A DNA stretch of 64,000 bases from Candidatus Gastranaerophilales bacterium (lineage in GTDB: Bacteria > Cyanobacteriota > Vampirovibrionia > Gastranaerophilales > Gastranaerophilaceae): NCBI GenBank assembly GCA_947589425.1, contig CANQAV010000005.1, forward strand, positions 34,321-98,320, given 5' to 3'. Shown here piece by piece: positions 27,427-36,949 of this stretch (positions are counted from its first letter, which is position 1; every line of letters starts with the position of its first letter). Below the pieces are notes generated by a model, which did no database searches, was not told the origin of the DNA, and saw only the letters and a list, made by a program, of their open reading frames with translations. Both the position numbers and the translations under genes were made by a program.

Positions 27427-27989
27427 TCAAGATAAAATACCGTTACGACTTTATGTGATTCTTCCGCAAATTCAACAGCTTTATGCAAAGTGTTGGATGA
27501 GTGGGATAAGAAACATATCAACTGCTGGCATTCTGAAATTATTTCACGGTTGCAAATACGGCTTGCATCCGCTAAAGTCATCATTGCCCTATCGGGATGT
27601 TCAACAATATTTGGAACACCGATTAATTGGTCCTGAACATCAGAGGGCTGCTGACCTATTGTTTGAGGAAGAATAATTTTTAATTTTTCGGGATTTGCTT
27701 TAAGCGCACCTCTAATCGCTGCGGCATTTGTACCTGAAGAGCCTCCCGAAGTAATTATTGTATTTCCTTGCATAACAAGGCTTGTAGTAAGTGTTTCAAT
27801 AATTTGCTGGTGGGTAATTGTTAAATTTCTGGAGCCGATAATAGCAATTCTTTTTGCGCTCTGTCTGATTGTTGCTAACTCTTGAGCTAATGCGTCAACA
27901 TCATCACCTTCTTTGTGTTCAACTTTATCCATATCTTCCAAAGGGACCATAATCGAAGGTTGATTTTGCTTATCTAAGTTTTCTTCCAT
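27423..27989 (-). CDS. DprA/LOG-like Rossmann-fold protein
   Basis: The 188-residue protein has an acidic N-terminal tail (about 1-40) and then a Rossmann-type fold. The nucleotide-loop motif is IAIIGSRNLT (about 48-57), followed by TIITSGGSSGTNAAA (about 76-90), as in the DprA/Smf and LOG (lysine decarboxylase-like) superfamily. It is shorter than DprA and lacks its SAM-like and winged-helix domains. A role in binding nucleotides or single-stranded DNA is possible but unproven. The Shine-Dalgarno AAAGGA lies about 14 nt from the ATG, further than usual. Confidence 0.7.
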   Translation of the reverse strand: MEENLDKQNQPSIMVPLEDMDKVEHKEGDDVDALAQELATIRQSAKRIAIIGSRNLTITHQQIIETLTTSLVMQGNTIITSGGSSGTNAAAIRGALKANPEKLKIILPQTIGQQPSDVQDQLIGVPNIVEHPDRAMMTLADASRICNREIISECQQLICFLSHSSNTLHKAVEFAEESHKVVTVFYLD

Positions 27990-28091
27990 ATTTTTTTATT
28001 TTTTCCTTTAAAATTTTTGCTATATAATAATACCATACTTTTCAAATTTTGAAAACTATACTTGTCACATATTAGGGGAGTGTCTTAATTA

Positions 28092-30530
28092 ATGCCTCAA
28101 AATGGGGATTTTCTAGAAGGATTAAACGAACAACAGCTTGAAGCCGTAACCGAAAAAAACGGTGCAATTCTTGTATTAGCAGGGGCAGGCTCCGGCAAAA
28201 CCAAAGTATTAACTTCAAGAATTGCAAACCTTGTATCGCAAAACACAAGTCCTAACGATATTTTAGCCGTAACTTTTACGAATAAAGCTTCAAAAGAAAT
28301 GCAGGAAAGACTTTCTTTATATTTAGGCGAAAATATCGTAAAAAGAATGTGGGTCGGAACTTTTCACAATATCTGCGGAAAAATTTTAAGACGTGATTTG
28401 GAAAGCTATAAAACAAAAGACGGAAGAAAATGGGACAATAATTACGTAATATATGATGATACCGACACAAAAACAATAATCAAAAATGCTCTTAAAAAAT
28501 TTAATCTTGATGAAAAAATATATGACATAAAAGCAATTAAATCAACTATTTCAAACGCAAAAAATAAAATGCAGGATGCATATTTGTTTGCATCATCCGC
28601 CCGTGACTACTATAGCCAAAAAGTAAGCGAAATATATTATGAATATGAACGCCAGCTCGCCCTTAATAATGCGATTGATTTTGATGATATGCTTATGCTG
28701 TGCGTAAATCTGCTCAAAGAAAATGAAGATGTAAGAAAAAAATATCAGCAAAGATTTCAGCATATTCTGGTAGACGAATTTCAGGATACAAATAAAGCCC
28801 AATACGATTTGATTAATATGCTCTATCCTCCAAAGGGCGAAAAAGAAAAAACAGGCTCTCTTATGGCGGTGGGAGATGTTGATCAATCAATCTATTCTTG
28901 GAGAGGAGCAGATTTTAAAATCATTTTAAATTTTCGCTCGGATTATAACGGCGCAAAATTAATCAAACTTGAAAAAAATTACCGCTCAAGCGAAATCATA
29001 TTGAATGCGGCAAATGAAGTAATCAAAAATAACGAAGAACGTATTGAAAAAAATCTATACTCCACAAAAGGAAAAGGCGAAAAAATTACTCTCTATGAAG
29101 CTAATGACGATTTTCAAGAAAGCAGATTTATTGCGGGAAAAATAGACTCCATAAAAAATCCGAAAAATGAAATTGCCGTACTTTACCGCACCAACGCACA
29201 ATCACGCTCTATTGAAGAAGCTTTGATGTCAAACTCAATTCCGTATAAAATTGTAGGCGCTTTAAAATTCTATGAAAGAAAAGAAATTAAAGACATTATT
29301 GCATATTTAAAATTAATTTATAACCATAATGATTCTCAAGCCTTAAAAAGAATAATTAATGAGCCAAAAAGAGGAATAGGGGATACTACGGTAAACAAAC
29401 TGTTATCTATGGCGGATAAAGAAGAAACAAGCATTTTTGAAATATTAAAAACAATAGATTCAAATGAAGAATTTAACCAGAGAACTAAAGGGCTTTTGAT
29501 TAATTTTTATACTTTAATTGATGAAATGACTTCATTTAAAGATGAATATTCCCTGTCGGAATATGTTTCCTATGTTATTGAAAAAAGCGGATATTCCGCT
29601 TCTTTAAAAGAAGACAACACTATCGAAAATCAATCAAGACTTGAAAACCTTCAAGAATTTGTAAATGTCGCAAAAGAATTTGAACAGGATGATTTTCTGA
29701 TTGATGAAGAAGATGACCTTGGCGCCTTGGGCAACTTCTTATCTCAAGTGGCGCTTGTATCTGATGTTGATGAAATAGACGAAAATAACGACAGCGTTAC
29801 CTTAATGACAGTCCACTCGGCTAAGGGTCTTGAATATCCGATTGTTTTTATTGCGGGTCTTGAAGACGGCATTTTCCCTCATAACAGAAGTATTGCTCAA
29901 AACAACAACAGCGAGCTTGAAGAAGAAAGAAGGCTTATGTATGTTGCTCTCACAAGAGCAAAAGAAAAGCTTTATTTAAGCTGGGCAAAATCAAGAAAAG
30001 TTTGGGGAAATTACCAAAATTACCCGAAAAGCAGATTTCTAGACGAAATTCCGCAGTCTTTAACGCTTGAAGAAAGCCCGCACAAAATTCCTTCAATGCA
30101 ATCTAAAAGCAGTTTTTCGGCAGCAATATCAAAAATAAAAGAAAAATCCCCTTCATCAATCACAAACTTTGCTTCATCTTTGGAAAGAATTAAACAAAGC
30201 GCAGAAAAAGCACGGGAGAAAAATTCGACCCCCAATCAAAAAAACCTTTCTTCTTCCCTTCAAAGGCTGAAAAAAGAAAACAAAGATAATACTTCCATAA
30301 AAGATATGATACAAAAAGCAAAAGACAGAGCTCTTGAAATTCAAAATAAATCAACTTCAAGAATGTTAGGGCTTTTGCCGATAGGCACAAGGGTTTTCCA
30401 CGCTTCTTTCGGAATAGGTAAAATTATAGATATTACAAAAGAAAATAATACCTCATCTTATGTTGTTGATTTTACAAAAGCCGGCAAAAAAACCCTCGAC
30501 AGCATAAGCGCAAATTTAAAAACATTTTAA
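28092..30530 (+). CDS. pcrA: ATP-dependent DNA helicase PcrA/UvrD
   Basis: The 812-residue superfamily 1A helicase has the Q-motif LNEQQLEAV (11-19), Walker A GAGSGKT (31-37), motif Ia TFTNKA, Walker B VDEFQDTN (about 227-234) and motif III GDVDQSIYSWRGAD. Motif V/VI follows (VHSAKGLEYP and VALTRAKEKL). A 100-residue Ser/Lys-rich linker leads to a C-terminal Tudor-like domain (last 48 residues, GTRVFHASFGIGKI), which in PcrA binds RNA polymerase. It serves DNA repair and transcription-linked unwinding. GGGGAGTG precedes the start. The TPR gene follows after 22 nt. Confidence 0.96.
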   Translation: MPQNGDFLEGLNEQQLEAVTEKNGAILVLAGAGSGKTKVLTSRIANLVSQNTSPNDILAVTFTNKASKEMQERLSLYLGENIVKRMWVGTFHNICGKILRRDLESYKTKDGRKWDNNYVIYDDTDTKTIIKNALKKFNLDEKIYDIKAIKSTISNAKNKMQDAYLFASSARDYYSQKVSEIYYEYERQLALNNAIDFDDMLMLCVNLLKENEDVRKKYQQRFQHILVDEFQDTNKAQYDLINMLYPPKGEKEKTGSLMAVGDVDQSIYSWRGADFKIILNFRSDYNGAKLIKLEKNYRSSEIILNAANEVIKNNEERIEKNLYSTKGKGEKITLYEANDDFQESRFIAGKIDSIKNPKNEIAVLYRTNAQSRSIEEALMSNSIPYKIVGALKFYERKEIKDIIAYLKLIYNHNDSQALKRIINEPKRGIGDTTVNKLLSMADKEETSIFEILKTIDSNEEFNQRTKGLLINFYTLIDEMTSFKDEYSLSEYVSYVIEKSGYSASLKEDNTIENQSRLENLQEFVNVAKEFEQDDFLIDEEDDLGALGNFLSQVALVSDVDEIDENNDSVTLMTVHSAKGLEYPIVFIAGLEDGIFPHNRSIAQNNNSELEEERRLMYVALTRAKEKLYLSWAKSRKVWGNYQNYPKSRFLDEIPQSLTLEESPHKIPSMQSKSSFSAAISKIKEKSPSSITNFASSLERIKQSAEKAREKNSTPNQKNLSSSLQRLKKENKDNTSIKDMIQKAKDRALEIQNKSTSRMLGLLPIGTRVFHASFGIGKIIDITKENNTSSYVVDFTKAGKKTLDSISANLKTF

Positions 30531-30552
30531 ATTTTTGTGAGATAATTAAATT

Positions 30553-31017
30553 ATGGAAGAACAACTATCACGAATTGACTATATCAGGGAATTAATCAGC
30601 GACTCAAGGTATGATGACGCTCTTGAGATGCTCTCAATTGCAACGGAAGAAGAACCTGATAATGTGGATTATAATTATGAATTAGCCCGAATTTTTATGG
30701 AGATGGGTAATTACCCTTCGGCAATTTCTAATTTAGAATTAACGGTAGAAAAAGTAAGAAATTACCTGCTTTATTATATGCTCGCAGAAGCCTATCAGGC
30801 AGACAACCAAATAGATAAAGCTATTGGAGCATATTTAAAAGCAATTATGCTTAACGAACAATTTGCCCTTCCTTATAAAAAACTGGGAATACTGTTTTTA
30901 GGCAGGGGCGATAAAGTTTCTTCCGTTGAATATTTTGAAGACTATCTGAAACTTGATATAGCAAAAGATGAAAAAGAGAGTGTACAAAAAGTTTTAGATA
31001 GGATAAAAAATGACTGA
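30553..31017 (+). CDS. TPR protein
   Basis: The 154-residue soluble protein has four TPR-like helical pairs (motifs YDDALEMLSIA, YPSAISNLELTV, IDKAIGAYLKAI, KVSSVEYFEDYL). It has no catalytic motif or signal peptide, so it is probably a protein-binding adaptor. GATAAT lies exactly 6 nt before the ATG and no Shine-Dalgarno sequence is present, so leaderless transcription is possible. Its 3' end overlaps the glutaredoxin start by 8 nt. Confidence 0.78.
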   Translation: MEEQLSRIDYIRELISDSRYDDALEMLSIATEEEPDNVDYNYELARIFMEMGNYPSAISNLELTVEKVRNYLLYYMLAEAYQADNQIDKAIGAYLKAIMLNEQFALPYKKLGILFLGRGDKVSSVEYFEDYLKLDIAKDEKESVQKVLDRIKND

Positions 31018-31276
31018 TTTAAAAAAAGACGTGGTAATTTATACCCTTGACTATTGCCCTTACTGTATGAAGGCAAAAATATTTTTAGACGAACATAATG
31101 TTGAATATAAAGAAATCCCCTGCGAAGACAGAGAAGAAGAAATGAGAAAAGAATTAACCGAAAAATATTCTCTCAAATCTCTTGCCACTTTTCCTCAAAT
31201 TATTGTTAACGGAGTAAACATAGGCGGTTATTCCGATATGGTTGAAAAATACAATAACAAACAATTAATTTTTTAG
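31010..31276 (+). CDS. Glutaredoxin
   Basis: The 88-residue thioredoxin-fold protein has the dithiol motif CPYC (C16, C19), the cis-proline region ATFPQIIVNG (about 60-69) and the GG-Y-D motif near 73-77. It reduces disulfides, usually with glutathione or a related thiol. It overlaps the TPR gene by 8 nt, and its stop abuts the convergent thioredoxin gene with no gap. Confidence 0.92.
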   Translation: MTDLKKDVVIYTLDYCPYCMKAKIFLDEHNVEYKEIPCEDREEEMRKELTEKYSLKSLATFPQIIVNGVNIGGYSDMVEKYNNKQLIF

Positions 31277-31600
31277 TTAAATGTATTTTTTAATGTTTGA
31301 AATAATTGCGCTTTTTGGCACCATTCCCGCCATTACTTCTTTTATTTCACCGTTTTGAAATATTAAGATACTGGGCAGAGATGAAATTCCGCATTCTTTT
31401 GATGTGTTGATGTTCTGCTCGGTATCTATTTTTACAATTTTAATTTTATCTTTAAATTCGTTCTGAATTTGCTCTAAAACAGGAGTCAGCTTTCTGCACG
31501 GCCCGCACCACTGCGCCCAAAAATCAACAACTACGGGGATATCTGATTTTAATACGATATTTTCAAAATTATTATCCGTAATTTCTTCAATGTTCGCCAT
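31277..31600 (-). CDS. trxA: Thioredoxin
   Basis: The 107-residue protein has the classic WCGPC active site (C32, C35), an FWAQ strand before it and the cis-proline loop SLPSILIF. It is a general cytosolic disulfide reductase. A GGAG-type ribosome site lies 7-10 nt before the ATG. The 28-bp spacer to the divergent nth gene must hold both start regions. Confidence 0.95.
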   Translation of the reverse strand: MANIEEITDNNFENIVLKSDIPVVVDFWAQWCGPCRKLTPVLEQIQNEFKDKIKIVKIDTEQNINTSKECGISSLPSILIFQNGEIKEVMAGMVPKSAIISNIKKYI

Positions 31601-31628
31601 TTTTTCTCCTTTTTTGTATTATTGTATC

Positions 31629-32270
31629 ATGGATATTGATAAGATTGTTTCAAATTTAAAAGATGATTTTAAAAACAACAGAGTTCAACACAGCGAATTT
31701 GTCGACTTTATGGAAAACGTTAAAGACCCTTACCTTGTTTTAATATGCTGTATTTTATCTTTAAGAACAAACGACAAAACAACAATTAAAGCAACAAGAA
31801 GAATGCTTGAACTCGCCCGAAGCCCAAAAGAAATGATTAATGTTGATGTTGAAGAATTGGCTCAGGCAATATACCCCGTCGGATTTTACAAAAACAAGGC
31901 AAGTCAAATTATAGAGCTATCTAAAGAACTTATTGAAAAATATAATTCAAAAGTCCCTTCTTCCATTGAAGAATTGACTAAGTTTAAAGGTGTCGGAAGA
32001 AAAACCGCAAACCTTGTTTTGGCAAAAGGCTTCAATCTTCCCGCAATTTGCGTTGATGTACATGTGCATCGAATTACAAACCGCATGGGCTGGGTTAAAA
32101 CAAAAACTCCTGATGAAACAGAGATGAAATTAAGAGAAATTCTGCCTAAGAAATATTGGATTGATTTTAATACGCTTCTGGTAACGCACGGACAGAATAT
32201 CTGTAAAAGTCAAAAACCCTGCTGTTCAAAATGTTCTATATCAATGTACTGTAAAAAATTATTTAATTAA
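31629..32270 (+). CDS. nth: Endonuclease III
   Basis: The 213-residue base-excision-repair glycosylase/AP lyase removes oxidised pyrimidines. It has the helix-hairpin-helix [12 protein letters not shown] with catalytic K125 and the aspartate motif VDVHVHRI (D143). Its [4Fe-4S] ligands are C192, C199, C202 and C208 (C-x6-C-x2-C-x5-C). I start at the ATG at 31629 (MDIDKIV) because the upstream in-frame extension runs into the divergent trxA start. TATTAT lies 6 nt before this ATG, another possible leaderless start. Its end overlaps the convergent ferritin-like gene by 8 nt. Confidence 0.95.
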   Translation: MDIDKIVSNLKDDFKNNRVQHSEFVDFMENVKDPYLVLICCILSLRTNDKTTIKATRRMLELARSPKEMINVDVEELAQAIYPVGFYKNKASQIIELSKELIEKYNSKVPSSIEELTKFKGVGRKTANLVLAKGFNLPAICVDVHVHRITNRMGWVKTKTPDETEMKLREILPKKYWIDFNTLLVTHGQNICKSQKPCCSKCSISMYCKKLFN

Positions 32271-32748
32271 AATTATTTATAATGTTATCCAAATGTTCTA
32301 TATTTGAAGGAATTACATTTGAATTTTTAATTCTGAAAACCAATTTTCTGAAACATCCGACATTTTTTGTCTGCTCATTTAACAAATTGCCTATAAATTC
32401 AACGGCGCCGAAGTCTTGAACTTGAACTGCCGATTTATAAAGTTCTTCCAATTGACTTTGTATAAATTCTTCATGGGATAATGCGGATGTAAATATATCG
32501 GTAACATTAATCCAATCGGCAAGAGGCTCTTCTATTTTTGAAAAAGTTAATTTTTCATCTCTTAAGATAAGATATTCATAAATTTTATGAGCGCACATCA
32601 ATTTTTGAGAAGCCTTGTGTTTCATAAAATCGCAAAAGCCCTGCATTGCAATTTCGTCAAAATATGTTGACATTGCAAAATAAAGATAGGCGCTGTAAAA
32701 TTCGTGGTTTATCTGTTTGTTAAGTATTTGAAGAAGTTTTGTATCCAT
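32263..32748 (-). CDS. Ferritin-family four-helix protein with degenerate ferroxidase centre
   Basis: The 161-residue protein aligns end to end with bacterial ferritin FtnA ([19 protein letters not shown] at the start, SHEEFIQ in helix C). Of the ferroxidase ligands only E16 and E93 remain. The E50 and H53 positions of E. coli FtnA are K49 and C52, and the EQHEEE segment of helix D reads EQTKNV (125-130). Iron oxidation at a normal di-iron site is therefore unlikely; it may be a light-chain-like or regulatory subunit. GAAAGGAAA precedes the start. A GC-rich repeat lies upstream, between it and the desulfoferrodoxin-like gene. Confidence 0.85.
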   Translation of the reverse strand: MDTKLLQILNKQINHEFYSAYLYFAMSTYFDEIAMQGFCDFMKHKASQKLMCAHKIYEYLILRDEKLTFSKIEEPLADWINVTDIFTSALSHEEFIQSQLEELYKSAVQVQDFGAVEFIGNLLNEQTKNVGCFRKLVFRIKNSNVIPSNIEHLDNIINNFN

Positions 32749-32803
32749 AGTTTCCTTTCTGTTGTGTATTGTTTTGATTTTAAAGTGTTTATGGAGAAAA
32801 GAT

Positions 32804-33084
32804 GATTGCCCTGCGAACTAAGACTCACTCTGCTCGGGACCCATGGTACGGTCTTCGGGCTGTCGGCAAGGCTCAACGCCTTCCCGCACGCCCTTCGCAC
32901 ACCTCTGCCCTCGCCTGCGTTCGCTAAGATTGCCCTGCAATCTAAGCTCACTTGGCTCGGGACCCATGGTACGGTCTTCGGGCTGTCGGCAAGGCTCAAC
33001 GCCTTCCCGCACGCCCTTCGCACACCTCTGCCCTCGCCTGCGTTCGCTAAGATTGCCCTGCAATCTAAGCTCACTTGGCTCGGG
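32804..33084. repeat. GC-rich tandem repeat, about 123 bp x 2.3
   Basis: Two near-identical units (32804-32927 and 32928-33050) and the first 34 bp of a third (33051-33084) are arranged head to tail, each starting GATTGCCCTGC and holding CTCGGGACCCATGG. Unit 2 is about 63% GC against the strongly AT-rich surroundings. The first unit differs mainly in its first 30 bases. The partial third unit reaches into the coding end of the desulfoferrodoxin-like gene. Open frames on both strands are a by-product of the composition. The rest of the gap (32749-32803) holds only the ferritin start region. Confidence 0.85.
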
Positions 33085-33454
33085 TTATCCACACGTTGTC
33101 GAGGTTGCAATAAAGCCTTACATAAAAGCCTTCTTTGCATTCGCATCTGAACAAAAATTCAAGAGGTTCGGTTTCTTCAAAATATTTCCTCTTTAAAAAT
33201 TTCCCGTCATTTGAAATCACTTCAACATATTCAATATGATGTTCGTGTGTCATGACGTGTTTTAATGTGACTTTTTTTAGCATATCATCAAGCTCTTCAA
33301 CATAAGCGTAATGCGGATTTTCGGGCTCGGGAATATTCTCTTTTAAAAGCTCCATATCTTCTTTACAGCAAACAAGAGTTCCCTCTCCTTCATGCACAAC
33401 TTCAATGACGTTTGAGCAGACTCTGCACTTATAGATTTCAAGTTTTTTTGTCAT
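33071..33454 (-). CDS. Desulfoferrodoxin-like superoxide reductase, variant iron site
   Basis: The 127-residue protein has an N-terminal desulforedoxin-type Fe(Cys)4 site (C10, C13, C29, C30) and a C-terminal neelaredoxin-like domain with H66 and H72 in KHVMTHEHHIEY and C116. H48 may match the first histidine ligand. The usual YCNLHGLW end reads YCNLDNVW, so the fourth histidine is D119. The last codons (TRAK-stop) lie inside the GC-rich repeat. The family detoxifies superoxide in anaerobes; activity of this variant is uncertain. AGAGGA precedes the start. Confidence 0.85.
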   Translation of the reverse strand: MTKKLEIYKCRVCSNVIEVVHEGEGTLVCCKEDMELLKENIPEPENPHYAYVEELDDMLKKVTLKHVMTHEHHIEYVEVISNDGKFLKRKYFEETEPLEFLFRCECKEGFYVRLYCNLDNVWITRAK

Positions 33455-33616
33455 AGTTTATCCTCTCTTCAAAAAAATTCTCCGACAAATCAGAATTAAA
33501 AAAATTAGCCTTTCGAACTAGCCTGACAGGTCTTTTAATAAAAAACAAACAGAGCAGTTTATAAAAAATAAAATTAGCAGTATTATATTTTTAAAAAAGT
33601 TAAAAAGGAAAAAGAG

Positions 33617-34021
33617 ATGAAAGAAAAAATTTTTGAAGTAATTAAATGGGTCTTAATTGCGCTCGGAATAATATTTTTAATACAAATATTAATCATTATC
33701 GGCGCATTTATCGGAATAAGCAGATTGTCAAAAATGACTTTTGATATACCTAATGCCGATAAAATTCAAAAAGAACTCCGCCCCATTGTTGACTATGCCG
33801 AAAGCTACAGGGATAAAAACGGCAAATATCCTCAAAATATTGAAAACGTAAAAATTAAAAAAGATATTGACTATAAATATGAAGCCTCAAAAGACTTCAC
33901 CTGCTATACAATAACCGCAAAAACAAAGAAAAATTCATCCACAAAACAATATCAACACTGCAGACAAAATTCCGATAATTCTCAATCAAGCTCCGAAAGC
34001 TATGTTGAATTCAGCAATTAA
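33617..34021 (+). CDS. Small single-span membrane protein, weakly pilin-like
   Basis: The 134-residue protein has one long hydrophobic segment (about 10-36) after a short charged N-terminus, then a polar domain with YAESYRDKNGKYPQNIE. That layout is typical of minor pilin or pseudopilin ectodomains, but no prepilin peptidase motif precedes the helix. The tail is Ser/Asn-rich, and two cysteines (about 96 and 117) could form a disulfide outside the cytoplasm. AAAAAGGAAAAAGAG precedes the ATG. Function unknown. Confidence 0.65.
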   Translation: MKEKIFEVIKWVLIALGIIFLIQILIIIGAFIGISRLSKMTFDIPNADKIQKELRPIVDYAESYRDKNGKYPQNIENVKIKKDIDYKYEASKDFTCYTITAKTKKNSSTKQYQHCRQNSDNSQSSSESYVEFSN

Positions 34022-34063
34022 AAGTATGGTAAAATAAAAAAATAAGACAATAAAGGGTTTATA

Positions 34064-36685
34064 ATGAAAAAAATAATCATCTTAATAATGCTTGTATTTT
34101 TAAGCATTAACAGCGGTTTTTCTCTTGAAGAAGGGATGAGCGTCAGCACGCTTCCTTCAGGACAAAAAGTTGTTATTAAAGAAGTGAAAGATAACAACAT
34201 CGTAAAAATTGACACATGGATTAATACCGGCTCGATTAATGAAGATGATAAAACAACGGGCATCAGCCACTTTTTGGAACACCTTTTCTTTAAAGGCACC
34301 CAAAAACACCCTACGGGCGAAATGGACAAAATTCTTGATTCAAAAGGCGCTGTTGTAAATGCAGGTACAAGCAAGGATTTTACTCATTATTATATTGAAA
34401 TTCCTTCAAAGGATTTTGATTTAGCGCTGTCTTTGCATGCAGACATGCTCCAAAACCCGCTGATACCGAGAAAAGAGCTTGAGCGTGAACGCTCTGTCGT
34501 GATTGAAGAAATATCAAAAACAAAAGACAGCCCCCAAAATTTGATGTTTGATAATATGTATAAACTTTTATACGAAAAATCAAACCACCCTTATAAAAGA
34601 AATGTAATCGGGGAAAAAGAAGTGATAGAAACCGTTACAAGAGAGGAAATCTTCGATTATTTAAACAGATTTTACACTCCCGATGCCTATACAACCGTTA
34701 TTGTAGGGGATGTTAACAAAGAAGATGCTCTTAAAAAAGTGGCGGAAGCTTTTAATCAAAAACAGCCCAAAAAACAAGAAAAAATAAAATACCCTAAAAT
34801 TAAGCCCTTAGATAAAATTGAGCGCAAAACAGACACCATGGATATATCTAAAAGCTATTTAATGATTGGCTTTTTAGCTCCTAAATTTTCCGATTTAAAA
34901 GACAACTACGCTCTTGATGTTTTGGCTTCGATTTTAGGAAGCGGAAAAAGCTCAATTTTAAATCAGGAGCTTAAAGAAAAGCTTGGACTTGTACTTTCTG
35001 TTTCAGCAGGAAATTTCTCTCAGAAAGATTCCGGAATGTTTTATATTAACTCGTCTTTTGACCCGAAAAACGAAAAATGTATTGAAGAAGCAATATTAAA
35101 AGAAATCGAAAAAATTCAACAAGGGGAGCTTGATGAAAGTTTAATCACAAAAACTAAAAACATGATTAAAACAGATACCTACTATTCAAGAGAAAGTATT
35201 TCCAATATAAGCGATGAATTGGGTTATATCTATACTTTATTGTCAGACGGGCAATATTGGGAAGATTATCTTAAAAACATTGATAAAGTCACCAAACGTG
35301 ATATTGTAAATGTCGCAAGAAAATACCTTGATACAAATAAATATGCAATTTCCGTCGTAAGACCCCAAAATTATAACTGCGAAATCAAAGAAATATCAAA
35401 TGTTAAAGAAAATAACATTGAAACAAAACTGCTTGAAGAAAAAGATAATACCAAAAAAGTGCTTCTGCCAAACGGCGCTGTATTAATTACAAAGAAAAAA
35501 ACAAGCAATTCAATTGTTGCAATTAATATTGCCATAAAAGGCTCAAAAATGGTTGAAAAAAAACCTGCAGCCGCTCTTCTTAGCGCACTTGGCGCTATGA
35601 GCGGAACAAAAAATTATACAAATAAAGAATTTGCGCAATATCTTGATGAAAACGGCATTAAATTGGGGCTTAGCTCTTCAAATGACAGTTTTTCAATCGT
35701 TGTACAATCAACGCTTGATAATTTGGATAAAGCATTCATCGCCCTTGATGAAGTTATAAACAACCCTGTTTTTTCAGACTATGAGCTTGATAAAATTAAA
35801 TCAAGAAAAATACAGGAACTAAAAGGGGTTTCAGATAATCCCTCAAGCTATGTTTTTGATGAATTTAAAAAACTGGCATATCAAAACAGCGTCTACGGAC
35901 AAAATGCCCAATTCTTACAGGAAGCGGTTAAAAATGTTACAAGGGATGATGTTGTTGAATTTTATTCAAAAATAATAAATCCTGAAAATATGGCAATTGC
36001 AGTTGTTGGAAATATTGACGAAAATGAAGTGGCAAAAAAAATAAATGAAATTATAAAACCGAATCCGAAGGGCAAAAAGTTCTCTTATTCAAACGTTAAA
36101 TACACCTCTTTTCGTCCTCAAAAAAATATTGAAACCACGCTTCATAAAAAGCAGGTACAGGCAAACTGGATGGCTTTAGGGTATAAAACCTGCGGAACGC
36201 TCAATAGAAAAGATATTGCGGTATTAAACGTTATAAACGCAATTTTGGGAGAGGGCATGTCAAGCAGGCTCTTTAGAAAACTGAGAGAGGAACAAGGTCT
36301 TGCTTATACCGTAGGTTCATCAATCAGTTCAAATGTTTTAGACGGAACATTTATTGCTTATATAGGCACAAATTCAAACAGCATAAAACAAGCAAAAGAA
36401 GGAATGATGAATGAGATTGAGCTCTTAAAAAAAGAAATGGTGACAACAAAAGAATTAAATGATGCAAAAGATAAAATAATGGGCAATTTCCTTCTGGCTC
36501 TTGAAACAAATATGGACGAAGCATCTCTTTTAAGCGGATACAGCATCCTCGGAAGAAATTTAAACGCATTGGACGAATACAAAAAACTTATTATGGATGT
36601 AACTCAAAGCGATATCATTGAAATTGCAAACAAATATTTTTCAAAGCCTTATATTTATACCGTTGTTGTTGAAGAAGGAAAATAA
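34064..36685 (+). CDS. M16-family zinc metallopeptidase, two-repeat form
   Basis: The 873-residue protein has a signal peptide (about 1-20). A first peptidase unit carries the inverted zinc motif HFLEH (69-73) with the downstream glutamates in RSVVIEEI. A second M16 unit (from about 460) lacks the zinc motif, as is usual for the regulatory half. It probably degrades peptides in the periplasm. AAAGGG lies upstream of the ATG. The ylxR gene follows after 6 nt, an unusual partner. Confidence 0.92.
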   Translation: MKKIIILIMLVFLSINSGFSLEEGMSVSTLPSGQKVVIKEVKDNNIVKIDTWINTGSINEDDKTTGISHFLEHLFFKGTQKHPTGEMDKILDSKGAVVNAGTSKDFTHYYIEIPSKDFDLALSLHADMLQNPLIPRKELERERSVVIEEISKTKDSPQNLMFDNMYKLLYEKSNHPYKRNVIGEKEVIETVTREEIFDYLNRFYTPDAYTTVIVGDVNKEDALKKVAEAFNQKQPKKQEKIKYPKIKPLDKIERKTDTMDISKSYLMIGFLAPKFSDLKDNYALDVLASILGSGKSSILNQELKEKLGLVLSVSAGNFSQKDSGMFYINSSFDPKNEKCIEEAILKEIEKIQQGELDESLITKTKNMIKTDTYYSRESISNISDELGYIYTLLSDGQYWEDYLKNIDKVTKRDIVNVARKYLDTNKYAISVVRPQNYNCEIKEISNVKENNIETKLLEEKDNTKKVLLPNGAVLITKKKTSNSIVAINIAIKGSKMVEKKPAAALLSALGAMSGTKNYTNKEFAQYLDENGIKLGLSSSNDSFSIVVQSTLDNLDKAFIALDEVINNPVFSDYELDKIKSRKIQELKGVSDNPSSYVFDEFKKLAYQNSVYGQNAQFLQEAVKNVTRDDVVEFYSKIINPENMAIAVVGNIDENEVAKKINEIIKPNPKGKKFSYSNVKYTSFRPQKNIETTLHKKQVQANWMALGYKTCGTLNRKDIAVLNVINAILGEGMSSRLFRKLREEQGLAYTVGSSISSNVLDGTFIAYIGTNSNSIKQAKEGMMNEIELLKKEMVTTKELNDAKDKIMGNFLLALETNMDEASLLSGYSILGRNLNALDEYKKLIMDVTQSDIIEIANKYFSKPYIYTVVVEEGK

Positions 36686-36691
36686 AACAAA

Positions 36692-36949
36692 ATGATTGAA
36701 AGAAAATGTCAGGGCTGTAATTCAAAATTTAAAAGAGAAGAACTGATTAAAATTACAAAATTAAACGACAACACCCTTAAAATAAACCCTTCTTCAAAAG
36801 AATTGGGAAGAAGCTTGTATGTCTGCAAAAACAGTGATTGCATAAAAAATCTGATTAAAAAAAAGCGGATTAAATCAGCTCTTAAATACAATAATCAAAA
36901 AGAAATCGCACGAATTGAAAATGAGCTTAAAAAATGCCTGTCAATTTAA
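36692..36949 (+). CDS. ylxR: YlxR-family RNA-binding protein
   Basis: The 85-residue protein has RKCQGCNSKFKREEL at the start, GRSLYVCKNSDC in the middle and a basic C-terminus, all features of YlxR (DUF448). YlxR normally sits between nusA and infB; here it follows an M16 peptidase instead. Its last codons form part of the terminator hairpin. Confidence 0.88.
   Translation: MIERKCQGCNSKFKREELIKITKLNDNTLKINPSSKELGRSLYVCKNSDCIKNLIKKKRIKSALKYNNQKEIARIENELKKCLSI

Noticed and set aside
27404..27676. 90-residue plus-strand frame opposite the DprA/LOG-like gene
   Set aside because: The minus-strand frame shows a clear Rossmann-type fold and has the better start, so this one is a shadow.
32709..33196. 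Several overlapping frames on both strands across the GC-rich repeat
   Set aside because: They arise because GC-rich DNA has few stops. Their translations simply repeat with the DNA unit and show no family features.
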